Shown here: positions 9,136-16,393 of the stretch, in pieces
Layout of the letters: each line of letters starts with the position of its first letter
Numbering within the stretch: position 1 is the first letter of the stretch
NCBI GenBank assembly: GCA_965221035.1
Contig: OZ244860.1
Coordinates: 1,798,001-1,862,000 of the forward strand
Source: UBA6522 sp965221035
GTDB taxonomy: Bacteria; Pseudomonadota; Gammaproteobacteria; Steroidobacterales; Rariloculaceae
Direction: 5' to 3'
Length of the DNA: 64,000 bases
Made by a program: the position numbers and the translations under genes
The notes under the pieces: model-generated
Told to the model about the DNA's origin: nothing
Seen by the model: the letters and a program-made list of their open reading frames with translations, nothing else
Database searches by the model: none

Positions 9136-10865
9136 TGGCGCACCCCGGCGGCAGCCACCTGGGTGAGCGCATCCAGGGGTGGTTCGCCCAGTGCGTCCGG
9201 CGGAACCGATTGCAGCCGAAGACCGCCCGCCACGATCCGGGAAAAGATCGGCGCCGCCACCTCGCCACCGTAGTAGGCCGATCGGCGGGGCTCATCGAGG
9301 ACCACGACAGCCACCAGGCGCGGATCGCTCACCGGGGCGAATCCGCCGAACACTGCCAGGTACCGGTCTTCATGGTAGCCGCCATCGGCGGACTTCCAGG
9401 CGGTGCCGGTCTTGCCCGCCACGCGGAAGTTGGCAACGGCCGCGCGGCGGCCGGTGCCTTGCCGGACAACGGTCTCCAGCATGCCCTTGAGCGTTTCCGC
9501 CGTGCGCCTGGACAAAACCTGTTCGCCCGGCTCGGCTTCGTCCACGGCCAGCAGTGAAATGGGCCGGCGTACGCCGTCGGCGGCGATCACGGCATAGGCC
9601 TGCGCCAATTGCAGCGCGGTGACCGAAATCCCGTAACCGTAGGAAAGCGTGGCCTGGCCGACCGGGTTCCAGTAGTGCACGTCCTGGAGCACGCCGGCGG
9701 ATTCCCCGGGGAAGCCGCTCTCGGTGACCCGCCCGAGGCCCATTCGGGACAGGGTCGACCACAGGTGCTCCCGCTCCAGTTCCAGAGCCAGCTTGGCCGC
9801 CCCGACGTTGCTGGATCTTGCCAGAATGGTGGTCAGGTCGATGGCGCCGAGATTGTTGTTGTCCTCGGTGATCTCCCGACCGTTGACCCACAGCGAGCCA
9901 GGCGACGTGTCGATGACGGAGTCGGCCTGGAATCGACCGCTCTCGAGTGCTGCGGCGACCACGAAGGGCTTGACGCTCGACCCCGGCTCGAAGATGTCCG
10001 TGATGGCGCGGTTCCGGTAGCGGGACGGATCGTATTGCGCACGGTTGTTCGGGTTGTAGGCCGGCTGGTTCACCATCGCCAGCACTTCACCCGTGGACGG
10101 CTCCAGTATCACCACGGAACCGGAGATGGCATCGTGATCGGCCACGGCCTGCTTGAGTTCGCGATAGGCCAGGTACTGCAGCCCGAGATCCAGACTGGCC
10201 CTCAGCGTCCTGCCGGGGCGGGCGGGCTGGACCATTTCCACGTCCTTGACGATGCGCCCCAGCCGGTCGCGGAGCACCCGCTTGGAGCCGTCCTCCCCCC
10301 TGAGCCAGTAGTCGAACTCGAATTCCAGGCCCTCCTGACCCACGTCGTCCACGTTGGTGAAGCCCAACAGGTGCCCCACAACCTCGCCCGCCGGATAGTA
10401 CCGCCGGTATTCGCGCAACGTCGCCACCCCCGGTAGCGCCAACTGAAGGACCCGCGCGGCGTGATCCGGGGTCAGGTGCCTGCGCAGGTAGACGAATTCG
10501 CGGTCCAGGTTGCTGGTGACGAGTCGTATGAGTCCATCCTCGTCCACCTCCAGCACACGCGCGAGTTCGGGCAACCGGTGCGCAGCCGGCGCCAGGTCCT
10601 GCGGATTCGCCCAGATACTGTCAACCGGCGTGCTGACGGCCAGCGGCTCGCCATGCCGGTCGGTGATCGATCCACGGTGAGCGGCGATCTGCACGGTGCG
10701 CAGGGAACGGTCATCGCCCTGGGCGGACAGAAATTCCCGCTGATAGACCTGCAGGTAGAGTATTCGGCCTTCAAGCACCAGGCCACCGCAGAGGAAAGCG
10801 AGAATGATCGACGAGGAGCGCCAGCGCTTCCAGGTCACCCGCTCGGACTTCTGGCGCGACTTCAC
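9132..10865 (-). CDS. ftsI: Peptidoglycan D,D-transpeptidase FtsI (PBP3)
   Basis: FtsI (577 aa) is the septal class-B penicillin-binding protein that cross-links glycan made by FtsW. It has one N-terminal membrane helix (about residues 16-34), a pedestal domain beginning around HRGSITDRHG, and a transpeptidase domain. The three active-site motifs are SSVK (in GSSVKPF, the nucleophile serine), SSN and KTG (in GKTGTAWK). I chose the GTG at 10865 because it overlaps the ftsL stop (GTGA) and leaves a short basic cytoplasmic N-terminus. The frame stays open upstream only across ftsL. The length matches the family. Confidence 0.96.
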   Translation of the reverse strand: MKSRQKSERVTWKRWRSSSIILAFLCGGLVLEGRILYLQVYQREFLSAQGDDRSLRTVQIAAHRGSITDRHGEPLAVSTPVDSIWANPQDLAPAAHRLPELARVLEVDEDGLIRLVTSNLDREFVYLRRHLTPDHAARVLQLALPGVATLREYRRYYPAGEVVGHLLGFTNVDDVGQEGLEFEFDYWLRGEDGSKRVLRDRLGRIVKDVEMVQPARPGRTLRASLDLGLQYLAYRELKQAVADHDAISGSVVILEPSTGEVLAMVNQPAYNPNNRAQYDPSRYRNRAITDIFEPGSSVKPFVVAAALESGRFQADSVIDTSPGSLWVNGREITEDNNNLGAIDLTTILARSSNVGAAKLALELEREHLWSTLSRMGLGRVTESGFPGESAGVLQDVHYWNPVGQATLSYGYGISVTALQLAQAYAVIAADGVRRPISLLAVDEAEPGEQVLSRRTAETLKGMLETVVRQGTGRRAAVANFRVAGKTGTAWKSADGGYHEDRYLAVFGGFAPVSDPRLVAVVVLDEPRRSAYYGGEVAAPIFSRIVAGGLRLQSVPPDALGEPPLDALTQVAAAGVRQ

Positions 10866-11149
10866 GATTCCGGCTCCGCCACGAGGACGATTTCGTCCGC
10901 CTCCAGCTGGCGGAGGTTGAGCCGCTCCCGAGCGACCGCCTCGATCAGCCCGTGTGTTGCCCAGGTGCTTTCCTCCAGTTGCAGCCGGCCCCAGTCGGCC
11001 TGCAGGCGGTCGCGTTCCCGGTTGAGCGCTTCCAGTTCCACGAACAGCTGCCGGGCCTGGTGTTCCGCCTGTATCGCGATGACGCCGCTTGCCGCCACCG
11101 CGACCGCCAGGACCGCCACCGCGCCCAGTTTCAGCCCCCTGCCCGTCAT
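10862..11149 (-). CDS. ftsL: Cell division protein FtsL
   Basis: FtsL (95 aa) is a bitopic division protein: a short cytoplasmic N-terminus, one membrane helix at about residues 8-28, then a periplasmic coiled coil with heptad-like leucines (LFVELEALNRERDRLQ) that would pair with FtsB and recruit FtsQ and FtsW/FtsI. Sequence conservation in this family is low, so the call rests on size, topology and the slot between rsmH and ftsI. Its start overlaps the rsmH stop (ATGA) and its stop overlaps the ftsI GTG. Confidence 0.92.
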   Translation of the reverse strand: MTGRGLKLGAVAVLAVAVAASGVIAIQAEHQARQLFVELEALNRERDRLQADWGRLQLEESTWATHGLIEAVARERLNLRQLEADEIVLVAEPES

Positions 11150-12081
11150 GTCGACGCCCCCAGGCGCTCCGCGACCCGCAATCGTGCGCTTCGGGCACGC
11201 GGATTGTCCTCGACCTCGGACGGTTCCGGCCGGATCAATCTGCCGATGAGCCGCAGGGTCGGACCCGACCCGGGCGGAATGTCCGGCAACCCCGCATACA
11301 CCGGATCACCCGTCGCCTGCCGCCGCATGAAGCGCTTGACGATGCGGTCTTCCAGGGAATGAAAGCTGATGACGCACAACCTCCCCCCTCCGGCCAACAA
11401 CCGGAGGCACTGCCCGAGCGCCGACTCAAGGGACTTCAGTTCGCGATTGATGTGGATTCGTATCGCCTGGAAAACGCGGGTGGCCGGATGGATCCTGCGG
11501 GTTCCCGGACCCACCGCCCGGGCCACGATGGCCGCCAACCGTCCGGTCGTGTCGATCGGCGCCGTCGCGCGGGCCCCGATGATCGCCCTGGCGATCCGCC
11601 GCGCCCGGGGTTCTTCCCCGAACCGCCTCAGGATGTCCGCCAATTCGGCCTCCTCCACCCGCCTGAGGAATTGCCGCGCGCTGATGCCTTCATCCGGATT
11701 CATGCGCATGTCGAGGGGCCCGTCCCGGGAAAAACCGAAGCCGCGCCGCGCATCCTCCAGTTGTGCCGACGAGACTCCCAGATCGAAGAGCGCCCCGGCC
11801 AGTTGCCGCTCCCGCAACCAGGGCGCCACGAGCGTGCGAAAATTCTCGAAGCTGCCGAAGCGGACGGAAAACCTGGGATCGCCACCATACTTCTCGCGGG
11901 CATGCGCCACGGCTTCAGGGTCCTTGTCCAGGGCAAGCAACCTGCCCCGTTCCCCCAGAGCCGCGAGAATCCGGGACGCATGTCCGCCGCGGCCATAGGT
12001 GCTGTCGACGTACCAGCCGTCCCGCGACACCGCCAGACCTTCCAATGCCTCATTCACCAGCACCGGTCGATGACTCGCCAT
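11146..12081 (-). CDS. rsmH: 16S rRNA (cytosine1402-N4)-methyltransferase
   Basis: RsmH/MraW (311 aa) uses S-adenosylmethionine to N4-methylate C1402 of 16S rRNA in the ribosomal P site. The N-terminus has the family motif HRPVLVNEAL followed by the SAM-binding STYGRGGHA. The middle contains FDLGVSSAQLEDARRGFGF, and the C-terminal half has VISFHSLEDRIVK. All are diagnostic. It pairs functionally with RsmI, encoded about 1 kb upstream, which makes the 2'-O-methylation of the same nucleotide. Confidence 0.97.
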   Translation of the reverse strand: MASHRPVLVNEALEGLAVSRDGWYVDSTYGRGGHASRILAALGERGRLLALDKDPEAVAHAREKYGGDPRFSVRFGSFENFRTLVAPWLRERQLAGALFDLGVSSAQLEDARRGFGFSRDGPLDMRMNPDEGISARQFLRRVEEAELADILRRFGEEPRARRIARAIIGARATAPIDTTGRLAAIVARAVGPGTRRIHPATRVFQAIRIHINRELKSLESALGQCLRLLAGGGRLCVISFHSLEDRIVKRFMRRQATGDPVYAGLPDIPPGSGPTLRLIGRLIRPEPSEVEDNPRARSARLRVAERLGAST

Positions 12082-12105
12082 TTCTCGCTCAGCCGTTCGG
12101 CAAGA

Positions 12106-12558
12106 TCAGAGGGACAGGGACTCGAGTTCGGCGGGCAGGTCCAGGCCCTCGCCGAAGTCGGCCGCCAACCATTCATCCCGTCGAGTGTTCCAAAGATCCT
12201 CGTCCCACAATTCGAACTTGTTCCCCTGACCCAGCAACACGGCCCGCTTGTCCAGGTTCGCGACCTCGCGAAGTTCCCTCGGAAGCAACACGCGCCCCTG
12301 TGCGTCCATGCGAAGATCCTTGGAATAGCCCATCATGATTCGCTGCAGGCGACGGGCCACCGGGTTGAAATTCGGCACCGCCATCAGATTGCGTTCGAAC
12401 TCTTCCCAGTCCGGCAGTGGGTAGATGAGCAGGCACTCCCGGTCAACCGTGGCGACCAGGTGTCCGTCGGCGAGGCTGGCGAGGCGCTCCCGATACCGGA
12501 TCGGGATGGCCATCCTGCCCTTGGGGTCCAGGGAAATTTGTGAAGCGCCGCGGAACAT
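12106..12558 (-). CDS. mraZ: Transcriptional regulator MraZ
   Basis: MraZ (150 aa) is a DNA-binding regulator of the dcw operon built from two AbrB-like half-domains. It forms ring oligomers that bind repeated TGG boxes in its own promoter. The first domain starts MFRGASQISLDPKGR, and the second contains the repeat DAQGRVLLPRELRE near residue 90. I used the ATG at 12558 because the protein then begins with the family consensus. An in-frame extension upstream would run through the promoter. It is the first gene of the operon, with operator boxes immediately upstream. Confidence 0.96.
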   Translation of the reverse strand: MFRGASQISLDPKGRMAIPIRYRERLASLADGHLVATVDRECLLIYPLPDWEEFERNLMAVPNFNPVARRLQRIMMGYSKDLRMDAQGRVLLPRELREVANLDKRAVLLGQGNKFELWDEDLWNTRRDEWLAADFGEGLDLPAELESLSL

Positions 12559-12565
12559 GGCAAAA

Positions 12566-12590
12566 CCATTTTTTCCCACTTTTTTCCACT
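12566..12590 (-). promoter_or_regulatory. MraZ operator: three TGG boxes at 10-bp spacing
   Basis: On the minus strand the leader between the predicted transcription start and the mraZ ATG reads TGGAA, TGGGA and TGGTT, with the TGG triplets at exactly 10-bp spacing (12588, 12578, 12568). MraZ is known to bind direct TGGG-type repeats separated by five nucleotides, a 10-bp period, so this is a good candidate autoregulatory operator. The boxes lie downstream of the -10, which fits repression by blocking clearance. Confidence 0.7.
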
Positions 12591-12597
12591 TCTTGAC

Positions 12598-12627
12598 ACT
12601 ATATGGACGCCGTTGTCTGCGTGTCAA
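12598..12627 (-). promoter_or_regulatory. Promoter of the mraZ/dcw operon
   Basis: Read on the minus strand, a perfect -35 TTGACA (12627-12622) is followed after 18 bp by TATAGT (12603-12598). A transcript would start near 12591, about 33 nt before the mraZ ATG. The match to the sigma70 consensus is seen directly. Its use as the main dcw promoter is inferred from position. Confidence 0.75.
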
Positions 12628-12776
12628 TACGTTTTTTACGGTGCGACAGTGGGTTAGGTGCGATCTGGAGCCGCTTGCGATACCAGCGGACAAGCAAAAA
12701 TCAATAAGTTAGGTGCTACTTCTTTCTTGTAAAATTAGAAATGTCTTGGAACTAGCCTGCGATTTCGCTCAACCGG

Positions 12777-12797
12777 TGTGGCGTGGACCGCGCCACA
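12777..12797 (-). terminator. Stem-loop just downstream of rnpB
   Basis: A perfect 7-bp stem (TGTGGCG/CGCCACA) with a 7-nt loop lies 12 nt beyond the RNase P RNA 3' end. There is no U-tract after it on the minus strand, so it may be a weak or factor-dependent terminator, or a 3'-processing boundary. The rest of the 12,660-12,776 interval is AT-rich and shows no gene. Confidence 0.35.
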
Positions 12798-12809
12798 TGG
12801 TGTCGGGAA

Positions 12810-13150
12810 GGGAGTCGGCCTGTAAGCCGGGTTCTGTCGAGGACAGCCATTCATCTTGGGCGTGCGTCACCGCACGCCTCCAGCGACCTACCCGGGAACT
12901 CGTGTGGGCACACTGCGAGCGTTCCTCTATTCGGTCTTGCTTCGGGTGGGGTTTACCCTGCCACGCGTGTTGCCACCCGCGCGGTGCGCTCTTACCGCAC
13001 CATTTCACCCTTACCGGCCTCGCGGCCGGCGGTATATTTTCTGCGGCACTTTCCGTAGGCTCGCGCCCCCCAGGTGTTACCTGGCACCCTGCCCAATGAA
13101 GCCCGGACTTTCCTCCGGGATTTCTCCCAGCGACTGCCCGGCCGACTCCC
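12810..13150 (-). ncRNA. rnpB: RNase P RNA (bacterial type A)
   Basis: This is the catalytic RNA that matures the 5' ends of tRNAs. Read on the minus strand, the 5' GGGAGTCGGCC pairs with the 3' GGCCGACTCCC to form helix P1. The 5' third contains the signature GGAGGAAAGTCCGGGC followed by GGGCAGGGTGCCAGGTAAC. The middle has GGGTGAAATGGTGCGGTAAGA, and the 3' part has GACAGAACCCGGCTTAC. These are the universally conserved core elements. Exact ends are inferred from P1. It sits between rsmI and mraZ, its location in Pseudomonas, and begins only 12 nt after the rsmI stop, so its promoter would lie inside rsmI. Confidence 0.95.
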
Positions 13151-13162
13151 GTGAATAGAGTA

Positions 13163-14005
13163 TCAGAGCGGCGCGTCGCGCGTGAGGCTGTAGACGCGAT
13201 TGCGCGGGACGCCGAGAATCTTCGCGGTCATGCCCACCGCCACCCGGTTCGAGACTTCAACCGCCAACAGCCTGAAGACTCGCAGGACCTCGTCATCCTC
13301 CGCGCGGTCCCGCTTTCCGGCGCCGGCGATCACGAGCACGAACTCGCCCTTCAGCGGAATTCCGTCGCCGAGCTGTTCCGCGAGGGACTGCAGGGTGCCG
13401 CGGTCGACGCGCTCATGAAGCTTGGTGAGTTCACGGGCGATGCTGGCACGTCGGTCGGGACCGAACCGCGCGATCAACTCCGCCATGGTCCGGCGGATCC
13501 GGTGCACCGATTCGAACAGCACCACGGTGCCGGATTCCCGCGCCAACCGGTCCAGGCTGGCCCCGCGGGGGCCGGTGCGCCGTGGCGGAAAGCCTTCGAA
13601 GACGAACCGGTCGGTGGGTTCGCCCGCCACCGACAGCGCCGCGGCCAGCGCACTCGGGCCCGGAACCGGGATCACGGGCACACCGACGTCGTGGGCCGCC
13701 CGAACCAGCAGCAGACCCGGGTCGCTCAGCAGCGGCGTTCCCGCATCGCTTACCAGTGCGACCGAATCGCCGCGTCGCAGCCGGTCCAGCAGCTCCGGGG
13801 TACGGTCGGCCTCATTGTGGTCATGGCAGGAGATTGTGGGTGTTCTGACGCCAATCTTCGATAGCAATCCCTTCGCGCGCCGGGTATCCTCGGCGGCTAC
13901 CAGGTCCACCGATCCGAGTACCTGGCACGCCCTCGGGCTGATGTCGTCCAGGTTTCCGATGGGCGTCGCGACGACGTAGAGTGTGCCTGTGGAAGTTGAA
14001 TTCAT
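13163..14005 (-). CDS. rsmI: 16S rRNA (cytidine1402-2'-O)-methyltransferase
   Basis: RsmI (280 aa) is a SAM-dependent methyltransferase of the tetrapyrrole-methylase fold that 2'-O-methylates C1402 of 16S rRNA. The start at 14005 gives the family N-terminus LYVVATPIGNLDDIS. Further motifs are VAAEDTRRAKGLLSKIG, VSDAGTPLLSDPG and VIPVPGPSALAAALSVAG. The C-terminus carries a small extension ending NRVYSLTRDAPL. An open frame continues upstream to 15397, but this is only antisense to lpoA. The start faces lpoA 6 bp away. Confidence 0.95.
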   Translation of the reverse strand: MNSTSTGTLYVVATPIGNLDDISPRACQVLGSVDLVAAEDTRRAKGLLSKIGVRTPTISCHDHNEADRTPELLDRLRRGDSVALVSDAGTPLLSDPGLLLVRAAHDVGVPVIPVPGPSALAAALSVAGEPTDRFVFEGFPPRRTGPRGASLDRLARESGTVVLFESVHRIRRTMAELIARFGPDRRASIARELTKLHERVDRGTLQSLAEQLGDGIPLKGEFVLVIAGAGKRDRAEDDEVLRVFRLLAVEVSNRVAVGMTAKILGVPRNRVYSLTRDAPL

Positions 14006-14011
14006 GCGATC

Positions 14012-15334
14012 ATGCTGCCCTTGAGCGCCCGAGCTGTGCAAGCCCTGCCGATGCTGAACCGCCTGCGTACACCCGCCTTGCTGACCTGGTCGTCGTTGCT
14101 CTGGGGTTGTGAATCCATGGCCCCCGTTGCGCCTCCCCTGGACCCGGACGCCCTTCAACAGCAGGCGGAACAGATTGCCGAACAGCAGCAGCAGATTCTG
14201 GCCGACCGAACGCAAGCAGCCGCGCCGTTGAGCCGGGTGGCGCTGCTGCTGCCCCTGACCGGCCCCCAGCGACAAGCTGCGATCGCCATTCAGGACGGCT
14301 TTCTCGCCGCTCTCCTCAGCGGGGTGGAGACCGACCAGGGCGTCCGGCCATCGCTGCGCATCTACGACACGGGCGAGCTGGGTGCCCGGCAAGCCTATGT
14401 CGACGCCCGCGACGACGGCGCCGAATTCATCGTCGGGCCACTGCTGAAGCCTGAACTGGAGGCGATCCTGGACAGCGCCGGTTCCACCCCGACACTGGGG
14501 CTGAACACGCTTCAGGGCGGACAGGGCATCGCCAACCTCTATCAGTTCGCGCTGGCGCCCGAAGACGAAGCAAGCCAGGTCGCCCGCCACGCCGTGGCGC
14601 AGGGAGCGCTCAACGCCGTGGCTCTGATCCCCCGCAACGACTGGGGCAACCGACTGCTTGGCAGCTTCAGGGAGCAACTGGAGACGCAGGGCGGCCGACT
14701 GCTGCAGATCGGGACCTACGACCCGGCGGGCCAGGATTTTTCCCCGGCGATCACCACCGTGTTGAACATCGACAAGAGCGACCGGCGCCGCCAGCAACTG
14801 GGAGCCGATCTCGGCATCCCGCTCGAATTCGAATCCCGGCGCCGAGAGGATGTCGACGCCATTTTCCTGGCCGCCAGTCCGGGCGTGGGGCGCCTGCTCG
14901 CGCCGCAGTTGCGGTTCTACTTCGCCGGAGACATCCCGACCTATGCGACCTCGGCCATCTACGAGATCAGTCAGCAAAACGGGGACCTGGACGGTCTGCT
15001 CTTTACCGACACACCCTGGGTGCTGGAGGACGGCGCGGCTCCTTCGACTCTGGCGGCCACGCTGCGCCGCTACTGGCCTCAACGGACATCGGCCCAATGG
15101 ACCCGGTTCTACGGATTCGGCTTCGACGCCTTTCGGCTGATGTCGGCGCTTCACGAGCGGCCCGACGCGCTGGCGTCGATGCCGGCCCTGTCCGGGGAAT
15201 TGAGCCTCGAAGAGAGCGGCCGGATACGACGCCAGCTCCCCCTTGCACAATTTCGCGACGGCGTGCCCGTAGCGGTCGAACCGGAGGCGGGCGACGAACC
15301 CGGAGCCATTGCCGAACTCGCGGGCGTCAGGTAA
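14012..15334 (+). CDS. lpoA: LpoA/LppC-like outer-membrane lipoprotein, short form
   Basis: This is a 440-residue predicted lipoprotein with a lipobox LLWGC. If the second ATG at 14051 is the true start, the lipid-carrying cysteine is residue 20, a more typical signal length. After a Q-rich linker (QQQAEQIAEQQQQIL) comes a periplasmic-binding-protein-like domain starting VALLLPLTGPQRQAA and containing FIVGPLLKPELEAI and ATSAIYE. In LpoA this C-terminal domain activates PBP1A. E. coli LpoA is about 678 aa because of an N-terminal TPR domain, which is missing here. It is divergent from rsmI and upstream of yraN, as in Pseudomonas. Confidence 0.85.
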   Translation: MLPLSARAVQALPMLNRLRTPALLTWSSLLWGCESMAPVAPPLDPDALQQQAEQIAEQQQQILADRTQAAAPLSRVALLLPLTGPQRQAAIAIQDGFLAALLSGVETDQGVRPSLRIYDTGELGARQAYVDARDDGAEFIVGPLLKPELEAILDSAGSTPTLGLNTLQGGQGIANLYQFALAPEDEASQVARHAVAQGALNAVALIPRNDWGNRLLGSFREQLETQGGRLLQIGTYDPAGQDFSPAITTVLNIDKSDRRRQQLGADLGIPLEFESRRREDVDAIFLAASPGVGRLLAPQLRFYFAGDIPTYATSAIYEISQQNGDLDGLLFTDTPWVLEDGAAPSTLAATLRRYWPQRTSAQWTRFYGFGFDAFRLMSALHERPDALASMPALSGELSLEESGRIRRQLPLAQFRDGVPVAVEPEAGDEPGAIAELAGVR

Positions 15335-15746
15335 GGCCGCCGGGAGTTCCCGCAGCGCGCTCGCCGACCGTTCCCGCAACGCGCCGGCAAGCGGCATCGA
15401 CTGGGAACAACGTACCGCCCGGTATCTGCGGCGACGGGGCCTTGAGGTGCTGGTTCAACGGTATCGGTGCCGACTGGGCGAACTGGACCTGGTCTGCCTC
15501 GAAGGCACCACCCTGGTGATAGTCGAAGTGCGCGCCCGCGCCCGCAGCCGCTTCGCCCGTGCCGGTGAATCGGTGGACGCCCGCAAGCAACGCAAACTCA
15601 TTCGCGCGACCCGCCACTTCCTGATGACCAACCCCCAGTGGAGCGACTACCCGCTTCGCTTTGATGTATTCTGCATCGACAATATCGACGGCGCCGACCC
15701 CACCATCCAGTGGATCAGGAACGCATTCCAATGCGGTGAGGCCTGA
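15309..15746 (+). CDS. yraN: YraN family (UPF0102) nuclease-fold protein
   Basis: YraN is a 145-residue protein of unknown function with a PD-(D/E)xK nuclease-like fold. The core is visible as RYLRRRGLEVLVQRYRC, GELDLVCLEG and LVIVEVRAR, with the acidic and basic residues in the expected order. The C-terminal part contains RKLIRATRHFL and LRFDVFCI. No ATG precedes the domain. The only plausible start is a TTG at 15309, overlapping the end of lpoA by 26 bp. It lies between lpoA and diaA, a conserved context. Confidence 0.9.
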   Translation: MPNSRASGKAAGSSRSALADRSRNAPASGIDWEQRTARYLRRRGLEVLVQRYRCRLGELDLVCLEGTTLVIVEVRARARSRFARAGESVDARKQRKLIRATRHFLMTNPQWSDYPLRFDVFCIDNIDGADPTIQWIRNAFQCGEA

Positions 15747-15796
15747 AGGGATCCGGCCCTGCGGGCAACGCGCATACGGGATGATGCCGCGGGAAC

Positions 15797-16375
15797 ATGC
15801 AAGATCGCGTACTGAAACAGTTTCACGAGAGCATTGAGCTTGCCAAGGCATCGCAGGCGCTGGCGCCTGCGATTGTCGAAGCCGGTCGCGCGCTGGCCGC
15901 GTCCCTGGCCGAGGGCGGCAAGATCCTCTGTTGCGGAAACGGCGGCTCGGCAGCTGACGCGCAACACTTCAGCGGCGAGCTGCTCGGACGTTTCGAGACC
16001 GAGCGTCCGGGACTGGCGGCGGTCACCTTGAGCGCCGACACGTCCGCGCTCACCGCGATCGCCAACGACTATGCCTATGCGGACGTCTTCGCCAAGCAGG
16101 TGCGCGCACTCGGCAGGCCGGGCGACGCGCTGTTTGCGATCACGACATCGGGCAATTCACAGAATGTCGTCCGGGCCGTAAGCTCCGCGCACGAACGCGA
16201 CATCACGATCGTGGCCCTGACCGGCCGGGACGGCGGCGCGATCGCGTCGAAACTGGGCGCGGGCGATATCGAGATCCGCGTTCCCGGGCACCGTACCAGC
16301 CGAATCCAGGAAATTCATGGTCTCGTCATCCACTGCATCTGCGACCTCATCGACGCCGCGTTGCTGGACGGCTGA
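15797..16375 (+). CDS. diaA: SIS-domain protein, DiaA/GmhA family
   Basis: This is a 192-residue SIS (sugar isomerase) protein. Motifs include CCGNGGSAADAQHFSGELLGRF, LTAIANDYAYADVF and the C-terminal SRIQEIHGLVIHCICDLID. In this genomic slot (after yraN) the E. coli orthologue is DiaA, which binds DnaA and times replication initiation. The same family includes GmhA, sedoheptulose-7-phosphate isomerase. The intact GGSAADAQHF and the EIH motif mean isomerase activity cannot be excluded. The name is given by context. Confidence 0.85.
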   Translation: MQDRVLKQFHESIELAKASQALAPAIVEAGRALAASLAEGGKILCCGNGGSAADAQHFSGELLGRFETERPGLAAVTLSADTSALTAIANDYAYADVFAKQVRALGRPGDALFAITTSGNSQNVVRAVSSAHERDITIVALTGRDGGAIASKLGAGDIEIRVPGHRTSRIQEIHGLVIHCICDLIDAALLDG

Positions 16376-16393
16376 GGGAGACCCCGGTCCGGC

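Noticed and set aside
13163..15397. Long in-frame extension giving a 744-residue RsmI fusion
   Set aside because: The extra N-terminal part is exactly antisense to lpoA, and the RsmI family N-terminus begins at the ATG at 14005.
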